Assembly: GCA_947470895.1 (NCBI GenBank)
Contig: CANIVF010000039.1
Span: forward strand, 1-36,350
DNA: 36,350 nucleotides
Source of the DNA: Bacteroidota bacterium
GTDB lineage: Bacteria > Bacteroidota > Bacteroidia > Cytophagales > Cyclobacteriaceae
Direction: 5' to 3'
Shown here one piece after another: positions 25,690-34,422 of the stretch. The position numbers were made by a program, and so were the translations under genes. Numbering within the stretch: position 1 is the stretch's first letter; every line of letters starts with the position of its first letter. The notes under the pieces were generated by a model. That model ran no database searches, had not been told where the DNA came from, and saw nothing but the letters and a program-made list of their open reading frames with translations.

Positions 25690-26493
25690 TTAAAAGAGGT
25701 GAATGCGTAAAAACAGTAATGACAATAGGGCCAGAAAGAAATTTACAACTCCCAAATTAAATCTGAACTCCACTCCTTTCCAATAAAATGTGCCTAACAA
25801 AGAAGTGATCAACATGATTAATGGACAAAAAATAAAATTTCCATAAATAGATACTGGAATTTTTGCTTTAAAGTGAGTCCTTTCACTCTCGACTGTGACC
25901 GGAATGGCAAACACCGATGAACTATAGATCATCACTTTTCTGGTTTTAATGAACTCACCAGCATCTTCTCTACTCAGACTTATCGCAGCGCCATCTTCAA
26001 GATTTAATTGTAGCATATTGCTTGCGCGAATTTCTTTACGATAGGAAGAAGACAATACCTGCAGCTCGGTTTTTTCTTTTGGCAAAGAAAAATCCAAGAC
26101 AATGAGTAATGCAAAACCAAATGTTATGCGTGAAATAAAAAGAGCATACTTCAAGTTTTCGTTCATCACGTCAATTAATTCCTGCCCCCTGGATTTACGA
26201 GAGTAAGAACCCGGAGCCCGTGGCTTGTAGCGTGGATCACGGTGAGGTCTGGAGGGTGCAGGTATATCCTGTGGTATCCCTCTTAGCAATTGATCATAGG
26301 CTAGCTTTTTCTCGCTATCGCCAAGTGTTTCGTAGGCTTCGTTTATTTCCTTAAAAATAGTTTCGGCTTGCTCCGATGGGTTTTTATCAGGATGAAATTG
26401 AAGAGCTAAATGCCGATACGCCCGTTTGATTTCAGACTCACTGGCATAGATACTTAATCCTAATATAAAATAGTAATTCTTCAACCGCTGCAA
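25690..26493 (-). CDS. membrane-anchored J-domain protein
   Basis: A 267-residue protein with a J domain at the N-terminus (about 6-70) holding the HPD motif at His34-Pro35-Asp36, which stimulates DnaK. After a basic, Pro-rich linker (about 78-105) come a membrane helix (about 116-135), a non-membrane domain and two more helices (about 215-236 and 245-265). It lacks the Gly/Phe and zinc regions of DnaJ, so it is a specialised co-chaperone tied to the membrane. No ATG exists in frame; TTG at 26493 (or TTG three codons later) is the start. It lies just past the uspA terminator, so its promoter is unclear. Confidence 0.8.
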   Translation of the reverse strand: MQRLKNYYFILGLSIYASESEIKRAYRHLALQFHPDKNPSEQAETIFKEINEAYETLGDSEKKLAYDQLLRGIPQDIPAPSRPHRDPRYKPRAPGSYSRKSRGQELIDVMNENLKYALFISRITFGFALLIVLDFSLPKEKTELQVLSSSYRKEIRASNMLQLNLEDGAAISLSREDAGEFIKTRKVMIYSSSVFAIPVTVESERTHFKAKIPVSIYGNFIFCPLIMLITSLLGTFYWKGVEFRFNLGVVNFFLALLSLLFLRIHLF

Positions 26494-26508
26494 GGAAAAG
26501 AAGATAAA

Positions 26509-26546
26509 GATAAAAAATAAAGCCCTCCGGAAAACCGGAGGGCTTT
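26509..26546 (-). terminator. strong intrinsic terminator after uspA
   Basis: A perfect 12-bp stem (AAAGCCCTCCGG at 26519-26530, CCGGAGGGCTTT at 26535-26546) with an AAAA loop. On the minus strand it is followed by a T-rich tract (26509-26518). It begins about 20 bases past the uspA stop and should end the cbb3/uspA transcript. It could also work on the plus strand, though no plus-strand gene needs it. Confidence 0.9.
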
Positions 26547-26567
26547 TAAAACGTAGTGAATTAACTT

Positions 26568-27419
26568 TTAGTGTTTTACAACAAAAGTAAGAACCGGACG
26601 CTTAGAATGCCCGACTACATCTTCGGCAATGCTTCCTGCCATCACGTGCGCAAAACCAGTGCGACCATGAGTTGCCATCGCAATCAAATCAGCATCAATA
26701 GTTTCGGCAAAGTAAATGATTCCCTCTTCTTCAGTAATATCATTAAAAATATTAATGGTGTAGTTTTTAAGACGAAGCTTTTTGGCAAACTTTTCCATGT
26801 ACTCCTTTACCACATAATCACGCTGAAAATCTCCGGGGGTATTTATACGCACCAGGTGAATAGTGGAGTCATAAATCTGCTGAGTTCTTTTAAGAATTTT
26901 GGTAAACACCTCTTCATCTTTATGCATAGCAGTAGCATAAACGATATTCTTGAAATCGACCTTGGCAGGCTTCTTATGAACACTTAAAACAGGACATTTT
27001 GCATGGCGCACTACGCGTTCCGTATTTGATCCTATGATCATTTCTTCAAGCTTCGATTGCCCCTGGGTACCCATCACTACCAAATCAACTTTGTGCTCTG
27101 TAATAATCGTGCGCATGCCATGAAAAGCATTTCCCAAACGCAATTCACCATTCACTTTTACGGACGAAAATTTTGGATCAAGTACTAATTTCTCTAGTTG
27201 AGCCTTAGCTTTTTCCAGTAATTTTAAGGTGAACAATCTGTTGCTCCAATCCTGGGTTGTTCGCCACTCGCCAGTAATGTTATATGAATCAGGTGTAGCT
27301 TCTTCCACCACATGAAGGAGTGTGATTTCTGCAGACGATTTGCTGGCAATCTCCGCAGCAACTTCCAGCGCTGTTATAGAGGTTTTAGAAAAGTCGGTAG
27401 GAACTAATATTTTTTTCAT
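26568..27419 (-). CDS. uspA: tandem universal stress protein
   Basis: A 283-residue protein made of two Usp folds (about 1-145 and 155-283). The first has the full ATP-binding pattern G-2X-G-9X-GS ([15 protein letters not shown]); the second keeps G-9X-GS ([13 protein letters not shown]) but has Ala in place of the first Gly. Each ends in a CPVL/RPVL strand. It lies 70 bases after the last cbb3 gene on the same strand and before a strong terminator, so it may share the oxidase transcript and respond to low oxygen (inference). Confidence 0.92.
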   Translation of the reverse strand: MKKILVPTDFSKTSITALEVAAEIASKSSAEITLLHVVEEATPDSYNITGEWRTTQDWSNRLFTLKLLEKAKAQLEKLVLDPKFSSVKVNGELRLGNAFHGMRTIITEHKVDLVVMGTQGQSKLEEMIIGSNTERVVRHAKCPVLSVHKKPAKVDFKNIVYATAMHKDEEVFTKILKRTQQIYDSTIHLVRINTPGDFQRDYVVKEYMEKFAKKLRLKNYTINIFNDITEEEGIIYFAETIDADLIAMATHGRTGFAHVMAGSIAEDVVGHSKRPVLTFVVKH

Positions 27420-27489
27420 TGAATTGAAAATTTAGATAATAAAAAGTGTTATTAAAATTACGCATTTCGATCTAAAATCAAAATCTGGT

Positions 27490-28179
27490 TTATTGACAAA
27501 TAACTTCTTCAGTAGAAGTCTTGCCAGACAAATGCATATGGTTGTCCATGGATTGATCCATAAATACTCTGGCTAATAACCAGGCCCCAATCATGATGAA
27601 TACAACCGTAGTGATTCTCTGATAATTGACTTTTACTTTTCCAAAACCCTTGCCTAGTAGCCAGGTAAAGCCAATCATTACTGGCCATGTCCCCGCTCCA
27701 AATAATATCATAAAACCAAAACCTTCCATCATGGAAGGCATGATAAAGCAATAGGTCATTGCCAGATAGGTGAGCCCGCAAGGAAGCAAGCCATTGAGCA
27801 TGCCCATGACCAACACAGCCAGATTATTTTTCTTCTTTAACCAACAATTGAAAAGGCCCTTTAATCGGGTGGTGAAACTTATGAGGACTTCAGTAATAAA
27901 AGGAATGCGGACCCCGCTGATGGCACCTATACCCATCAACAGAAAGAGTGCACCAACAAAAAAGGAAATCACTCCCTGGTAGGGTGTGATCATAAATAGA
28001 CTTCCGAAACTTGCTGCGATAGCTCCTAAAATTCCATAGGTAAATACCCTGCCAGAATTATAGATGATTTTGTTAAAAAGATATGGTTTTTGAGCAGTAA
28101 CTGCCATCGCCAATGGGCTGCACATACCTGCACAATGCAAGCTGCCTGCAAAACCCATAATCAATGCGGTCCACCACAT
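27490..28179 (-). CDS. SafE/DsbD-like membrane protein of the cbb3 assembly operon
   Basis: A 229-residue protein with about six membrane helices of the sulfite exporter TauE/SafE (UreH/DsbD-like) family. The N-terminus has GFAGSLHCAGMCSPLAMAV, and a second similar GMLNGLLPCGLTYLAMTYC falls near the middle, two copies of a Cys-containing motif that suggest redox or metal handling. Genes of this type are usual at the end of cbb3 operons in Bacteroidota, where a role in copper or redox supply for oxidase assembly is supposed. It starts 1 base after ccoH. The C-terminus is His-containing (DNHMHLSGK). Confidence 0.8.
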   Translation of the reverse strand: MWWTALIMGFAGSLHCAGMCSPLAMAVTAQKPYLFNKIIYNSGRVFTYGILGAIAASFGSLFMITPYQGVISFFVGALFLLMGIGAISGVRIPFITEVLISFTTRLKGLFNCWLKKKNNLAVLVMGMLNGLLPCGLTYLAMTYCFIMPSMMEGFGFMILFGAGTWPVMIGFTWLLGKGFGKVKVNYQRITTVVFIMIGAWLLARVFMDQSMDNHMHLSGKTSTEEVICQ

Positions 28180-28180
28180 A

Positions 28181-28600
28181 TTATAGAACCATTACTTTTT
28201 CATAATAATAATCTTTGCCTTCCATAGTCCATGTGAGGCTAACGCGATACAATCCCTTCTCCCATACTTTCAGTGGAAAGAGTTGGCTATCGCCCTCCAT
28301 GGCGTTTAACTCAAATTTCTGATCAAGTCGATCATCCGAAGGACGCAACACATGTAACTCACCTTTTTCCATACTTGAAGAAAAAGGAAATAATAACTTG
28401 ACTGCATTATTTTCAAATGAGAGTTGAGGCTTCTCGGTCAACTGGTTGGCATTGACCTGCTGGGTGATCTTATCCTGATGATTGAGTTCTTCCTGATAGT
28501 AATCTTTTGACACCAGGCTGATATCCTCGCGCACGCAAATCACCACCAGCGACCCAATGAATAATCCAAAAAAAACAAATGCTGCTACCACCCATTTCAT
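28181..28600 (-). CDS. ccoH: cbb3 oxidase assembly protein FixH/CcoH
   Basis: A 139-residue protein with one N-terminal membrane helix (about 4-24) and a periplasmic beta-rich domain. The stretch SLVSKDYYQEELNHQDKI right after the helix is the FixH signature. FixH/CcoH helps bring the CcoNOQP subunits together and is linked to copper insertion. It starts 26 bases after ccoG and ends 1 base before the SafE-like gene. Confidence 0.88.
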   Translation of the reverse strand: MKWVVAAFVFFGLFIGSLVVICVREDISLVSKDYYQEELNHQDKITQQVNANQLTEKPQLSFENNAVKLLFPFSSSMEKGELHVLRPSDDRLDQKFELNAMEGDSQLFPLKVWEKGLYRVSLTWTMEGKDYYYEKVMVL

Positions 28601-28626
28601 ACTTCTGATATTTAAATCAATAATTA

Positions 28627-30078
28627 TTATTTCAAAACCATCTTTTTGCCCTTCACAATAGGCCCCACAAATTTAGCCGTTGTCGTCTCCACTTTTTCAC
28701 CATTCTGATAAATCCCCAATTCAATCACCGTCTTCATGGAAGTGATCGCCTCCTCCGGCAGTTTTACCATGATCATTCCTTTCAATATGCCCTCCCTGGG
28801 CACCACAATGGCAGGGTCTCCGATTTTCATGAAGGTCGCTTGCTGTGGCGATTCGATCTTCACTTCAAGATTGATATCTTCAAAAGTCTTATTTACAAAT
28901 TCAATACTATACAAATTCGTGATCTGTCCGTCATCTGTTTTGGTATATAACGTACCAGGCACTTTTAATACGGTAGTCTCGATATCTGCACGAGTTGAAA
29001 TAAAATAAGAAAGTAAGCTTATCAACGCCACCAACACTACTGAATAACCAGCTATGCGAGGTGTGAATAATTCCTGAACACCATCTTTTATGGCATTATA
29101 CGATGAGTAACGAATCAATCCCGTTGGCTTGTTTATCTTCGTCATCACATCATCGCACACATCAATACATGCTGTGCAGTTCACACACTCTAACTGCGTA
29201 CCATGTCGGATATCAATACCGGTAGGACACACATGCACACATAATTTGCAATCAATACAATCACCTTGTTTTTCAGTGATGGAGGTTTGATTTTTTTTCA
29301 GTTTACCTCTGGGCTCCCCACGCAACCAATCATAGGCCACTACGATAGAATCCTTCACCAATAAAACTCCCTGAAGGCGACCATAAGGGCACACTGCGAT
29401 ACACGCCTGCTCTCTGAAGTAGGCAAATACGCCATAGAAAATTCCAGTGAACACCATTAATCCAATAAAACCGGCCATCTGTTCCGAAGGCGATTGCGTT
29501 ACAATCACTTTCACCTCCTCAATGCCAATGAGGTAAGCCATGGTGATGTGTGCGATGATAACAGAAAGCGCAATGAAGATCACTTGCTTCGTCAGTTTTC
29601 TACGGATCTTCATAACAGTCCATGGGCCATTATTTACTCTTCGTTGCTCGTTGGCATCGCCTTCAATCAAAAATTCGATTTTGCGAAATACCATTTCCAT
29701 AAATAGTGTTTGAGGGCAAGCCCATCCGCACCAGATGCGACCAAAGGCAACCGTGAATAAAATCACAAACACAAATAAGGTAACGAGCGTGAGCGCCAAT
29801 AGAAAGAAATCCTGAGGCCAGAATACCTGACCGAAGAGAATAAACTTACGTTCAAAAAAATTGAATAGCATGAATGGCCTTCCATTCAAACTGATAAATG
29901 GCCCTGCAAAGAAAATACTAAGCAATACGGTGGTCACTACAATGCGCCAATTGTGCAGCCGACCTGATGGCTTTTTAGGATTGATCCACACCCGCTTGCC
30001 TTTATCATCTACGGTTGCCAGTGTATCTCTGAACTCTTCTTCAAACTCGTAAAAATTGGTTTGGCCCGCTTCTTTCAT
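28627..30078 (-). CDS. ccoG: cytochrome c oxidase accessory protein CcoG (FixG/RdxA), ferredoxin-type
   Basis: A 483-residue membrane iron-sulfur protein. Several membrane helices fall in the N-terminal half with GRIWCGWACPQTLFMEMVFR and YGRLQGVLL. Two 4Fe-4S clusters are indicated by CIDCKLCVHVCPTGIDIR and CVNCTACIDVCDDVM. The last third is a periplasmic Ig-like domain after a final helix (about 340-360). Known CcoG proteins reduce copper for delivery to the oxidase. It begins 98 bases after ccoP with a strong stem-loop between. Confidence 0.94.
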   Translation of the reverse strand: MKEAGQTNFYEFEEEFRDTLATVDDKGKRVWINPKKPSGRLHNWRIVVTTVLLSIFFAGPFISLNGRPFMLFNFFERKFILFGQVFWPQDFFLLALTLVTLFVFVILFTVAFGRIWCGWACPQTLFMEMVFRKIEFLIEGDANEQRRVNNGPWTVMKIRRKLTKQVIFIALSVIIAHITMAYLIGIEEVKVIVTQSPSEQMAGFIGLMVFTGIFYGVFAYFREQACIAVCPYGRLQGVLLVKDSIVVAYDWLRGEPRGKLKKNQTSITEKQGDCIDCKLCVHVCPTGIDIRHGTQLECVNCTACIDVCDDVMTKINKPTGLIRYSSYNAIKDGVQELFTPRIAGYSVVLVALISLLSYFISTRADIETTVLKVPGTLYTKTDDGQITNLYSIEFVNKTFEDINLEVKIESPQQATFMKIGDPAIVVPREGILKGMIMVKLPEEAITSMKTVIELGIYQNGEKVETTTAKFVGPIVKGKKMVLK

Positions 30079-30114
30079 TTTCTCATCAATCGATTACAAC
30101 ACTCCGATCATATT

Positions 30115-30154
30115 AAGAGCATCCTCAATATAGTAACACTTTGAGGATGCTCTT
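30115..30154 (-). promoter_or_regulatory. 14-bp perfect stem-loop between ccoP and ccoG
   Basis: AAGAGCATCCTCAA (30115-30128) and TTGAGGATGCTCTT (30141-30154) pair fully around a 12-base loop. It starts 22 bases past the ccoP stop and ends 36 bases before the ccoG ATG. No T-run follows on either strand, so it is more likely an mRNA-stabilising or processing hairpin, or an attenuator, than a full terminator. Confidence 0.65.
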
Positions 30155-30176
30155 GATTCAACTTTATCAAACTAAA

Positions 30177-31097
30177 TTACAAAGTCACCTGCACCTTTAC
30201 GGTATCTGCTTTAACTTTTTCAGCTGGTTTATAAATTTCACCTTGAGGCGCTTTCGGATTCTCAGGATTTGTACCTTTTAAAGTCAGTACGTAGTTGGCA
30301 ACGTTCTGCATCTTGTCAGGGCTGATAAATCCTTCCCAGGCAATCATGTTGGTGCCTTGCACACCGTGACGAACTACTTTAAATACATCTTGTATCGCTC
30401 CGCCATGCAACCAATTTTCATCGGTAAGGTTAGGGCCAATATCGCCACCTCCATCTTTACGGTGACACGAAGCACAGTTATTCAGGAATGTTTGCTTACC
30501 ATCGGCAATAGCTAATACATCGGTGATAACCTTCACACTAATTTCGTCAATAGCTGCCACGGGGTTTGAGGCTTGTAATTTCTTTGCGTGCTCCTGAGCC
30601 AAGGTCACTTCATTTTGATATTCCTGAAGGGGCAATGGAAGCGTGTCGGTTACGTGATAGAAAAATAAGTAAACTCCTGCAAAAACAATGGATAAATAGA
30701 AAAGCCATTTCCACCAGGGTGGTAAGTGGTTGTCCAGCTCGCGAATACCATCGTAGTTGTGATCAAGCATGATGTCTGCTTCTTTTTCAAGTGGTACGAA
30801 ATCATTGGACTCGCTCCATAATTTAGACCATAAGGATGGCTCCTCTTTATACACAGCACCTAACTGTCGGGCCTTTTCCTGCGCGGCCTGTCGTGTCATT
30901 ACTTTTATTACTTGCAGCATATACATGGCCACAAGTAATACCAGCAGAACCACCACAAAAATAAACCCGATGGCTACATAGAAAGTAAGCATGGGGTCAT
31001 CCCATATGGAAGCAGCCGGTGCTTCGGCAGCAGCCTGGGCATAGCTGGCCGTAGTGAGGCCAACGAATGCTATAAAAAATGAAATCAATTTTTTCAT
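30177..31097 (-). CDS. ccoP: cbb3 oxidase subunit III, CcoP, single heme c
   Basis: A 306-residue membrane cytochrome. The N-terminus looks like a cleavable signal (1-20, ending SYAQA). Helices at about 36-62 and 127-148 flank a cytoplasmic part containing the CcoP signature YDGIRELDNHLPPWWKW. The cytochrome c domain has one CXXCH (CASCH at 208-212) and the distal Met in GTNMIAWEG. Proteobacterial CcoP has two heme c sites; one is common in Bacteroidota. It follows ccoQ by 5 bases. Confidence 0.94.
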   Translation of the reverse strand: MKKLISFFIAFVGLTTASYAQAAAEAPAASIWDDPMLTFYVAIGFIFVVVLLVLLVAMYMLQVIKVMTRQAAQEKARQLGAVYKEEPSLWSKLWSESNDFVPLEKEADIMLDHNYDGIRELDNHLPPWWKWLFYLSIVFAGVYLFFYHVTDTLPLPLQEYQNEVTLAQEHAKKLQASNPVAAIDEISVKVITDVLAIADGKQTFLNNCASCHRKDGGGDIGPNLTDENWLHGGAIQDVFKVVRHGVQGTNMIAWEGFISPDKMQNVANYVLTLKGTNPENPKAPQGEIYKPAEKVKADTVKVQVTL

Positions 31098-31102
31098 CTG
31101 GG

Positions 31103-31300
31103 TTATCGATTTAGAGGTTCTACATCATTTGAGTTTTCTGATCCATCTTGTAGCGGTTTCTTGCTCATCTCTTTTATGAAGCTCTTATCGGCTGTAAAAA
31201 CATACCACAATAGCATGACAAAAAAGGTGAAGAAGATGATGAATGATATCATGGGCCAGATGGCTATGTTATCGATGTTTCTAAGAATATCTTTATACAT
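31103..31300 (-). CDS. ccoQ: CcoQ-like small membrane subunit
   Basis: A 65-residue protein with one membrane helix (about 16-36, MISFIIFFTFFVMLLWYVF) and a polar tail. Its place between ccoNO (4 bases) and ccoP (5 bases), plus the YVFTADKSFIKEMSK segment after the helix, mark it as CcoQ, which stabilises the oxidase. Sequence similarity in this family is low, so the call rests mainly on position. Confidence 0.82.
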   Translation of the reverse strand: MYKDILRNIDNIAIWPMISFIIFFTFFVMLLWYVFTADKSFIKEMSKKPLQDGSENSNDVEPLNR

Positions 31301-31304
31301 AATC

Positions 31305-33443
31305 TTAGTTGTTAGCGTTGGCTACTTTTTCCGCCTTAATATCTGCTCCTAATCGTTGTAGATAGGCGATCAAGGCTACAATTTCAGTTTCTTTGGTAGT
31401 CTCATAACCTTCCAGCTGAAGACCATCAACGATACGCTGCGCCTGCTTATCAAGATCATCGTTGGCGATATCTTCATAACCATCCTCATACGGTACCCCC
31501 ACGGTGCGCAATGCATTGATTCTGGCAGCTGTAGAACCCTTATCAATTTCCTGCTCATACAGCCATGGGTACGCAGGCATGATCGAACCCGTGCTTACTT
31601 CTTGTGGTGTAAGCATGTGGCGGAAGTGCCAGCTGTCGGTATACTTGCCACCCGTGCGATGTAAATCCGGACCGGTTCGCTTAGATCCCCACAGGAATGG
31701 ATGATCGTACACATATTCACCTGCCTTAGAATATTCGCCTCCCTTTGGATCATAACGTTGCACTTCTGAACGGAATGGGCGGATCATCTGTGAGTGACAG
31801 TTTACACAACCTTCACGGATATAGATATCACGACCATGCACCTCCAGTGGTGTATAAGGTTTCACACTTACTATGGTAGGAATGTTCGACTTGATGAGGA
31901 AGGTAGGAACCAACTCAATAATACCTCCGATCAAAATGGAAACTAAAGCCAACACTGTAAACAGAATGGGTTTGCTTTCCAACACGCGGTGCCAGTAGCC
32001 ACCGTTATGACCTGTTTTCACCAATGGTGAAACTTCTGCTTCTTCGTTCGCTACAAACTTGCCCGATCCAGCGGTCTTAAGAAGGTTATAGGTCATGATA
32101 AACACGCCCGTTAAGTATAATAATCCTCCTGTTGCACGAAGCATGTGCATCGGCAAAATCTGAGTGGTTGTTTCCAGGAAGTTTTGATACTTGAGAAAAC
32201 CATCAGCAGCAAATTCTTTCCACATTAAGCTTTGCACCACACCGGAGATATACATCGGCAATGCATAGAACACGATACCCAGTGTACCAATCCAGAAGTG
32301 AAGGTTAGCCAGTTTAGATGAATATAACTTGGTATTCCACATACGTGGGATCATCCAATACAGGATACCGAAGATTAAGAATCCATTCCAACCCAAGCCA
32401 CCTACGTGCACGTGCGCTACAATCCAATCGGTGTAGTGAGCGATTGCATTCACGTTTTTCAGGGAAAGTAGTGGACCTTCCAAGGTAGCCATCCCGTAGG
32501 CAGTAACGGCTACCACCATGAATTTCAACACGGCATCTTCACGAACGCGATCCCAGGCACCACGAAGCGTAAACAATCCGTTGAGCATACCACCCCAGGA
32601 TGGAGCAATCAGCATGATAGAGAATACCGTACCTAATGATTGTGCCCAGTCAGGCAATGCAGTATATAATAAATGGTGCGGACCAGCCCAGATATACAGG
32701 AAAATCAACGACCAGAAGTGAATGATCGACAAGCGATAAGAATATACTGGGCGATTCGCTGCCTTAGGCAGAAAGTAATACATGATTCCTAAAAATGGGG
32801 TAGTTAAAAAGAACGCCACCGCATTGTGGCCATACCACCATTGAACCAATGCATCCTGCACACCGGCATAAGCAGAATAACTTTTGAAAAGACTTACCGG
32901 CATCTCGAAAGAGTTCACAATATGAAGAACCGCTACCGTGACAAACGTGGCGATGTAAAACCAGATAGCCACATACATGTGCTCTTCTCTACGTTTGATG
33001 ATGGTACCAATCATGTTGATACCGAACACTACCCAGATGAGTGCGATGGCGATATCGATAGGCCACTCCAGCTCTGCATACTCTTTAGCGGTGGTGATAC
33101 CCAGCGGTAATGTGATGGCTGCGGCTAAAATAATCAGCTGCCAGCCCCAGAAATGTATCCAACTGAGTGTGTCATTAAACAGACGCGCCTTCAATAAGCG
33201 CTGCATGCTGTAGTAGACACCGGCAAACATGGCGTTGCCTACGAAGGCAAAAATCACCGCGTTGGTGTGCAGTGGACGAATACGCCCAAAAGTGACATAC
33301 TGCAGATCGAAATTAAACAGTGGGTAAAAAAGCTGAATGGCGGCCAGCAATCCTACCGTCATACCTACAATTCCGAAAGTAACGGAAGCAATGATGAAGG
33401 CTTTGACAATCTTATTGTCATAATGGATTTTCTCAAGTTGCAT
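31305..33443 (-). CDS. ccoNO: fused cbb3 oxidase subunits I and II (CcoN-CcoO)
   Basis: A 712-residue fusion. Residues 1 to about 475 form CcoN with about 12 helices and heme/CuB histidines in RIRPLHTNAVIFAF, WWYGHNAVAFF and DWIVAHVHVGGLGWNG. A helix near 490-510 leads into CcoO with its heme c site CVNCH (about 546-550), RPFRSEV and HFRHMLTPQEVS; a distal Met is in GSIMPAYPWL. The enzyme reduces oxygen at high affinity and pumps protons. Separate ccoN and ccoO are usual in Proteobacteria; the fusion is typical of Bacteroidota. ccoI and ccoS are not in the window. Confidence 0.96.
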   Translation of the reverse strand: MQLEKIHYDNKIVKAFIIASVTFGIVGMTVGLLAAIQLFYPLFNFDLQYVTFGRIRPLHTNAVIFAFVGNAMFAGVYYSMQRLLKARLFNDTLSWIHFWGWQLIILAAAITLPLGITTAKEYAELEWPIDIAIALIWVVFGINMIGTIIKRREEHMYVAIWFYIATFVTVAVLHIVNSFEMPVSLFKSYSAYAGVQDALVQWWYGHNAVAFFLTTPFLGIMYYFLPKAANRPVYSYRLSIIHFWSLIFLYIWAGPHHLLYTALPDWAQSLGTVFSIMLIAPSWGGMLNGLFTLRGAWDRVREDAVLKFMVVAVTAYGMATLEGPLLSLKNVNAIAHYTDWIVAHVHVGGLGWNGFLIFGILYWMIPRMWNTKLYSSKLANLHFWIGTLGIVFYALPMYISGVVQSLMWKEFAADGFLKYQNFLETTTQILPMHMLRATGGLLYLTGVFIMTYNLLKTAGSGKFVANEEAEVSPLVKTGHNGGYWHRVLESKPILFTVLALVSILIGGIIELVPTFLIKSNIPTIVSVKPYTPLEVHGRDIYIREGCVNCHSQMIRPFRSEVQRYDPKGGEYSKAGEYVYDHPFLWGSKRTGPDLHRTGGKYTDSWHFRHMLTPQEVSTGSIMPAYPWLYEQEIDKGSTAARINALRTVGVPYEDGYEDIANDDLDKQAQRIVDGLQLEGYETTKETEIVALIAYLQRLGADIKAEKVANANN

Positions 33444-33472
33444 GGTTCAGGTGTTGGTTTTAAAATTTACTG

Positions 33473-33535
33473 CCCTAAAAGTAAGTGTTACCCTAAAAAT
33501 ACCTGCATGATCGCTCTTAGTGTAAATCATGATTT
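33473..33535. promoter_or_regulatory. ccoNO upstream region: CCCTAAAA direct repeats and a 12-bp palindrome
   Basis: CCCTAAAA occurs at 33473-33480 and 33491-33498, 18 bases apart. A palindrome AAATCATGATTT lies at 33524-33535. Both are in the gap between ccoNO and the divergent secreted-protein gene. Neither matches the classic FNR half-sites TTGAT/ATCAA, and no perfect -7 box was found. An oxygen regulator must act here or nearby (inference). Confidence 0.3.
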
Positions 33536-33606
33536 TTGTCATGGTTTTTGTTAGGATTCGTGTTAGGATTTTAATAAGTCTATATTTAAAAACATTTATG
33601 ACCGGG

Positions 33607-34353
33607 ATGAAACTAATTATGATTATTCTGATGGTGAGTCTGTTAAACCTGGCCCACGCACAGATCATTGAAAATATCAACGCTTCTTTTGATGGAGAAA
33701 AAGTAACCGTGAGTTACGCACTAAGCCATTTGGAAGCTAACCAAAAATTTAAAATTGACTTTTATAGCTCGCATGATAACTATGGCCAACCGATCTCGGT
33801 TACCGGGGATGCCGGTGAAAATGTATTGCCCGGAAAATCAAAACTCGTCATCTGGGATGCAAAGAGCGTTTTGCCCTCTGAATTTGATGGAGACATCCGA
33901 GTTAAAATCAAAGCCACTAAAATGGCGGCTCCCAAACTCGTCTTTGAACCACTTGCGCTGACCACCTATAAGAAAGGTCGCACCATTTCCATGAAATGGA
34001 CCGGTGGTTATATGAGTGACAAGGTTACCATCGAACTTAAAAAAAATAATGTGACCGACCTGAGGGTGGCTCAGCTTATTGACAATGCCGGTGCTTACGA
34101 ATGGAAAATGCCCAAGAGTGTAAAAGGAAAAAACTATCAATTGGTATTAACCAATGCCAGCAGTAAAAGCGAGCCGGTGGCAAGTAGCCAATTCAGAGTG
34201 AAGCCACGGACACCATTTTTGGTGAAGATATTACCGATTCTTGCCGCGGGAGGAGTTGCTGCAGCACTAGGAGGAGGTTCAGGCTCAGGCAACCCCGGAG
34301 GAACAACTGGCGATAGCGTATTACCAGAACCAGCGAGCCCACCCGGTGGTTAA
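33607..34353 (+). CDS. secreted protein with Kre9/KNH-type domain
   Basis: A 248-residue exported protein. The ATG at 33607 gives a clean signal peptide MKLIMIILMVSLLNLAHAQ; in-frame starts at 33529 and 33598 only lengthen it. The first domain (about 20-105) has PISVTGDAGENVLPGKSKLVIWDAK in pieces, a beta-sandwich often placed before lipoprotein or sulfatase-modifier modules in Bacteroidota. The second (about 110-200) has YKKGRTISMKWTGG, GAYEWKMPKSV and YQLVLTNASS, the pattern of the Kre9/KNH (Ser-Thr-rich GPI-anchored) family. A hydrophobic stretch (PFLVKILPILAAGGVAAALG) and a Gly/Pro-rich tail end it, perhaps a membrane anchor. Function unknown; likely cell-surface. Confidence 0.72.
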   Translation: MKLIMIILMVSLLNLAHAQIIENINASFDGEKVTVSYALSHLEANQKFKIDFYSSHDNYGQPISVTGDAGENVLPGKSKLVIWDAKSVLPSEFDGDIRVKIKATKMAAPKLVFEPLALTTYKKGRTISMKWTGGYMSDKVTIELKKNNVTDLRVAQLIDNAGAYEWKMPKSVKGKNYQLVLTNASSKSEPVASSQFRVKPRTPFLVKILPILAAGGVAAALGGGSGSGNPGGTTGDSVLPEPASPPGG

Positions 34354-34422
34354 TTACTAACTATTCAAAATCAATTTCAAGACAAAAAAATAAAACCTAA
34401 CGAACTATAAAACACATAATAT

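Noticed and set aside
27509-27781. Minus-strand 90-codon frame inside the SafE-like gene, and similar frames within the cco genes.
   Set aside because: Alternate-frame shadows of conserved membrane-protein genes with no start context or homology.
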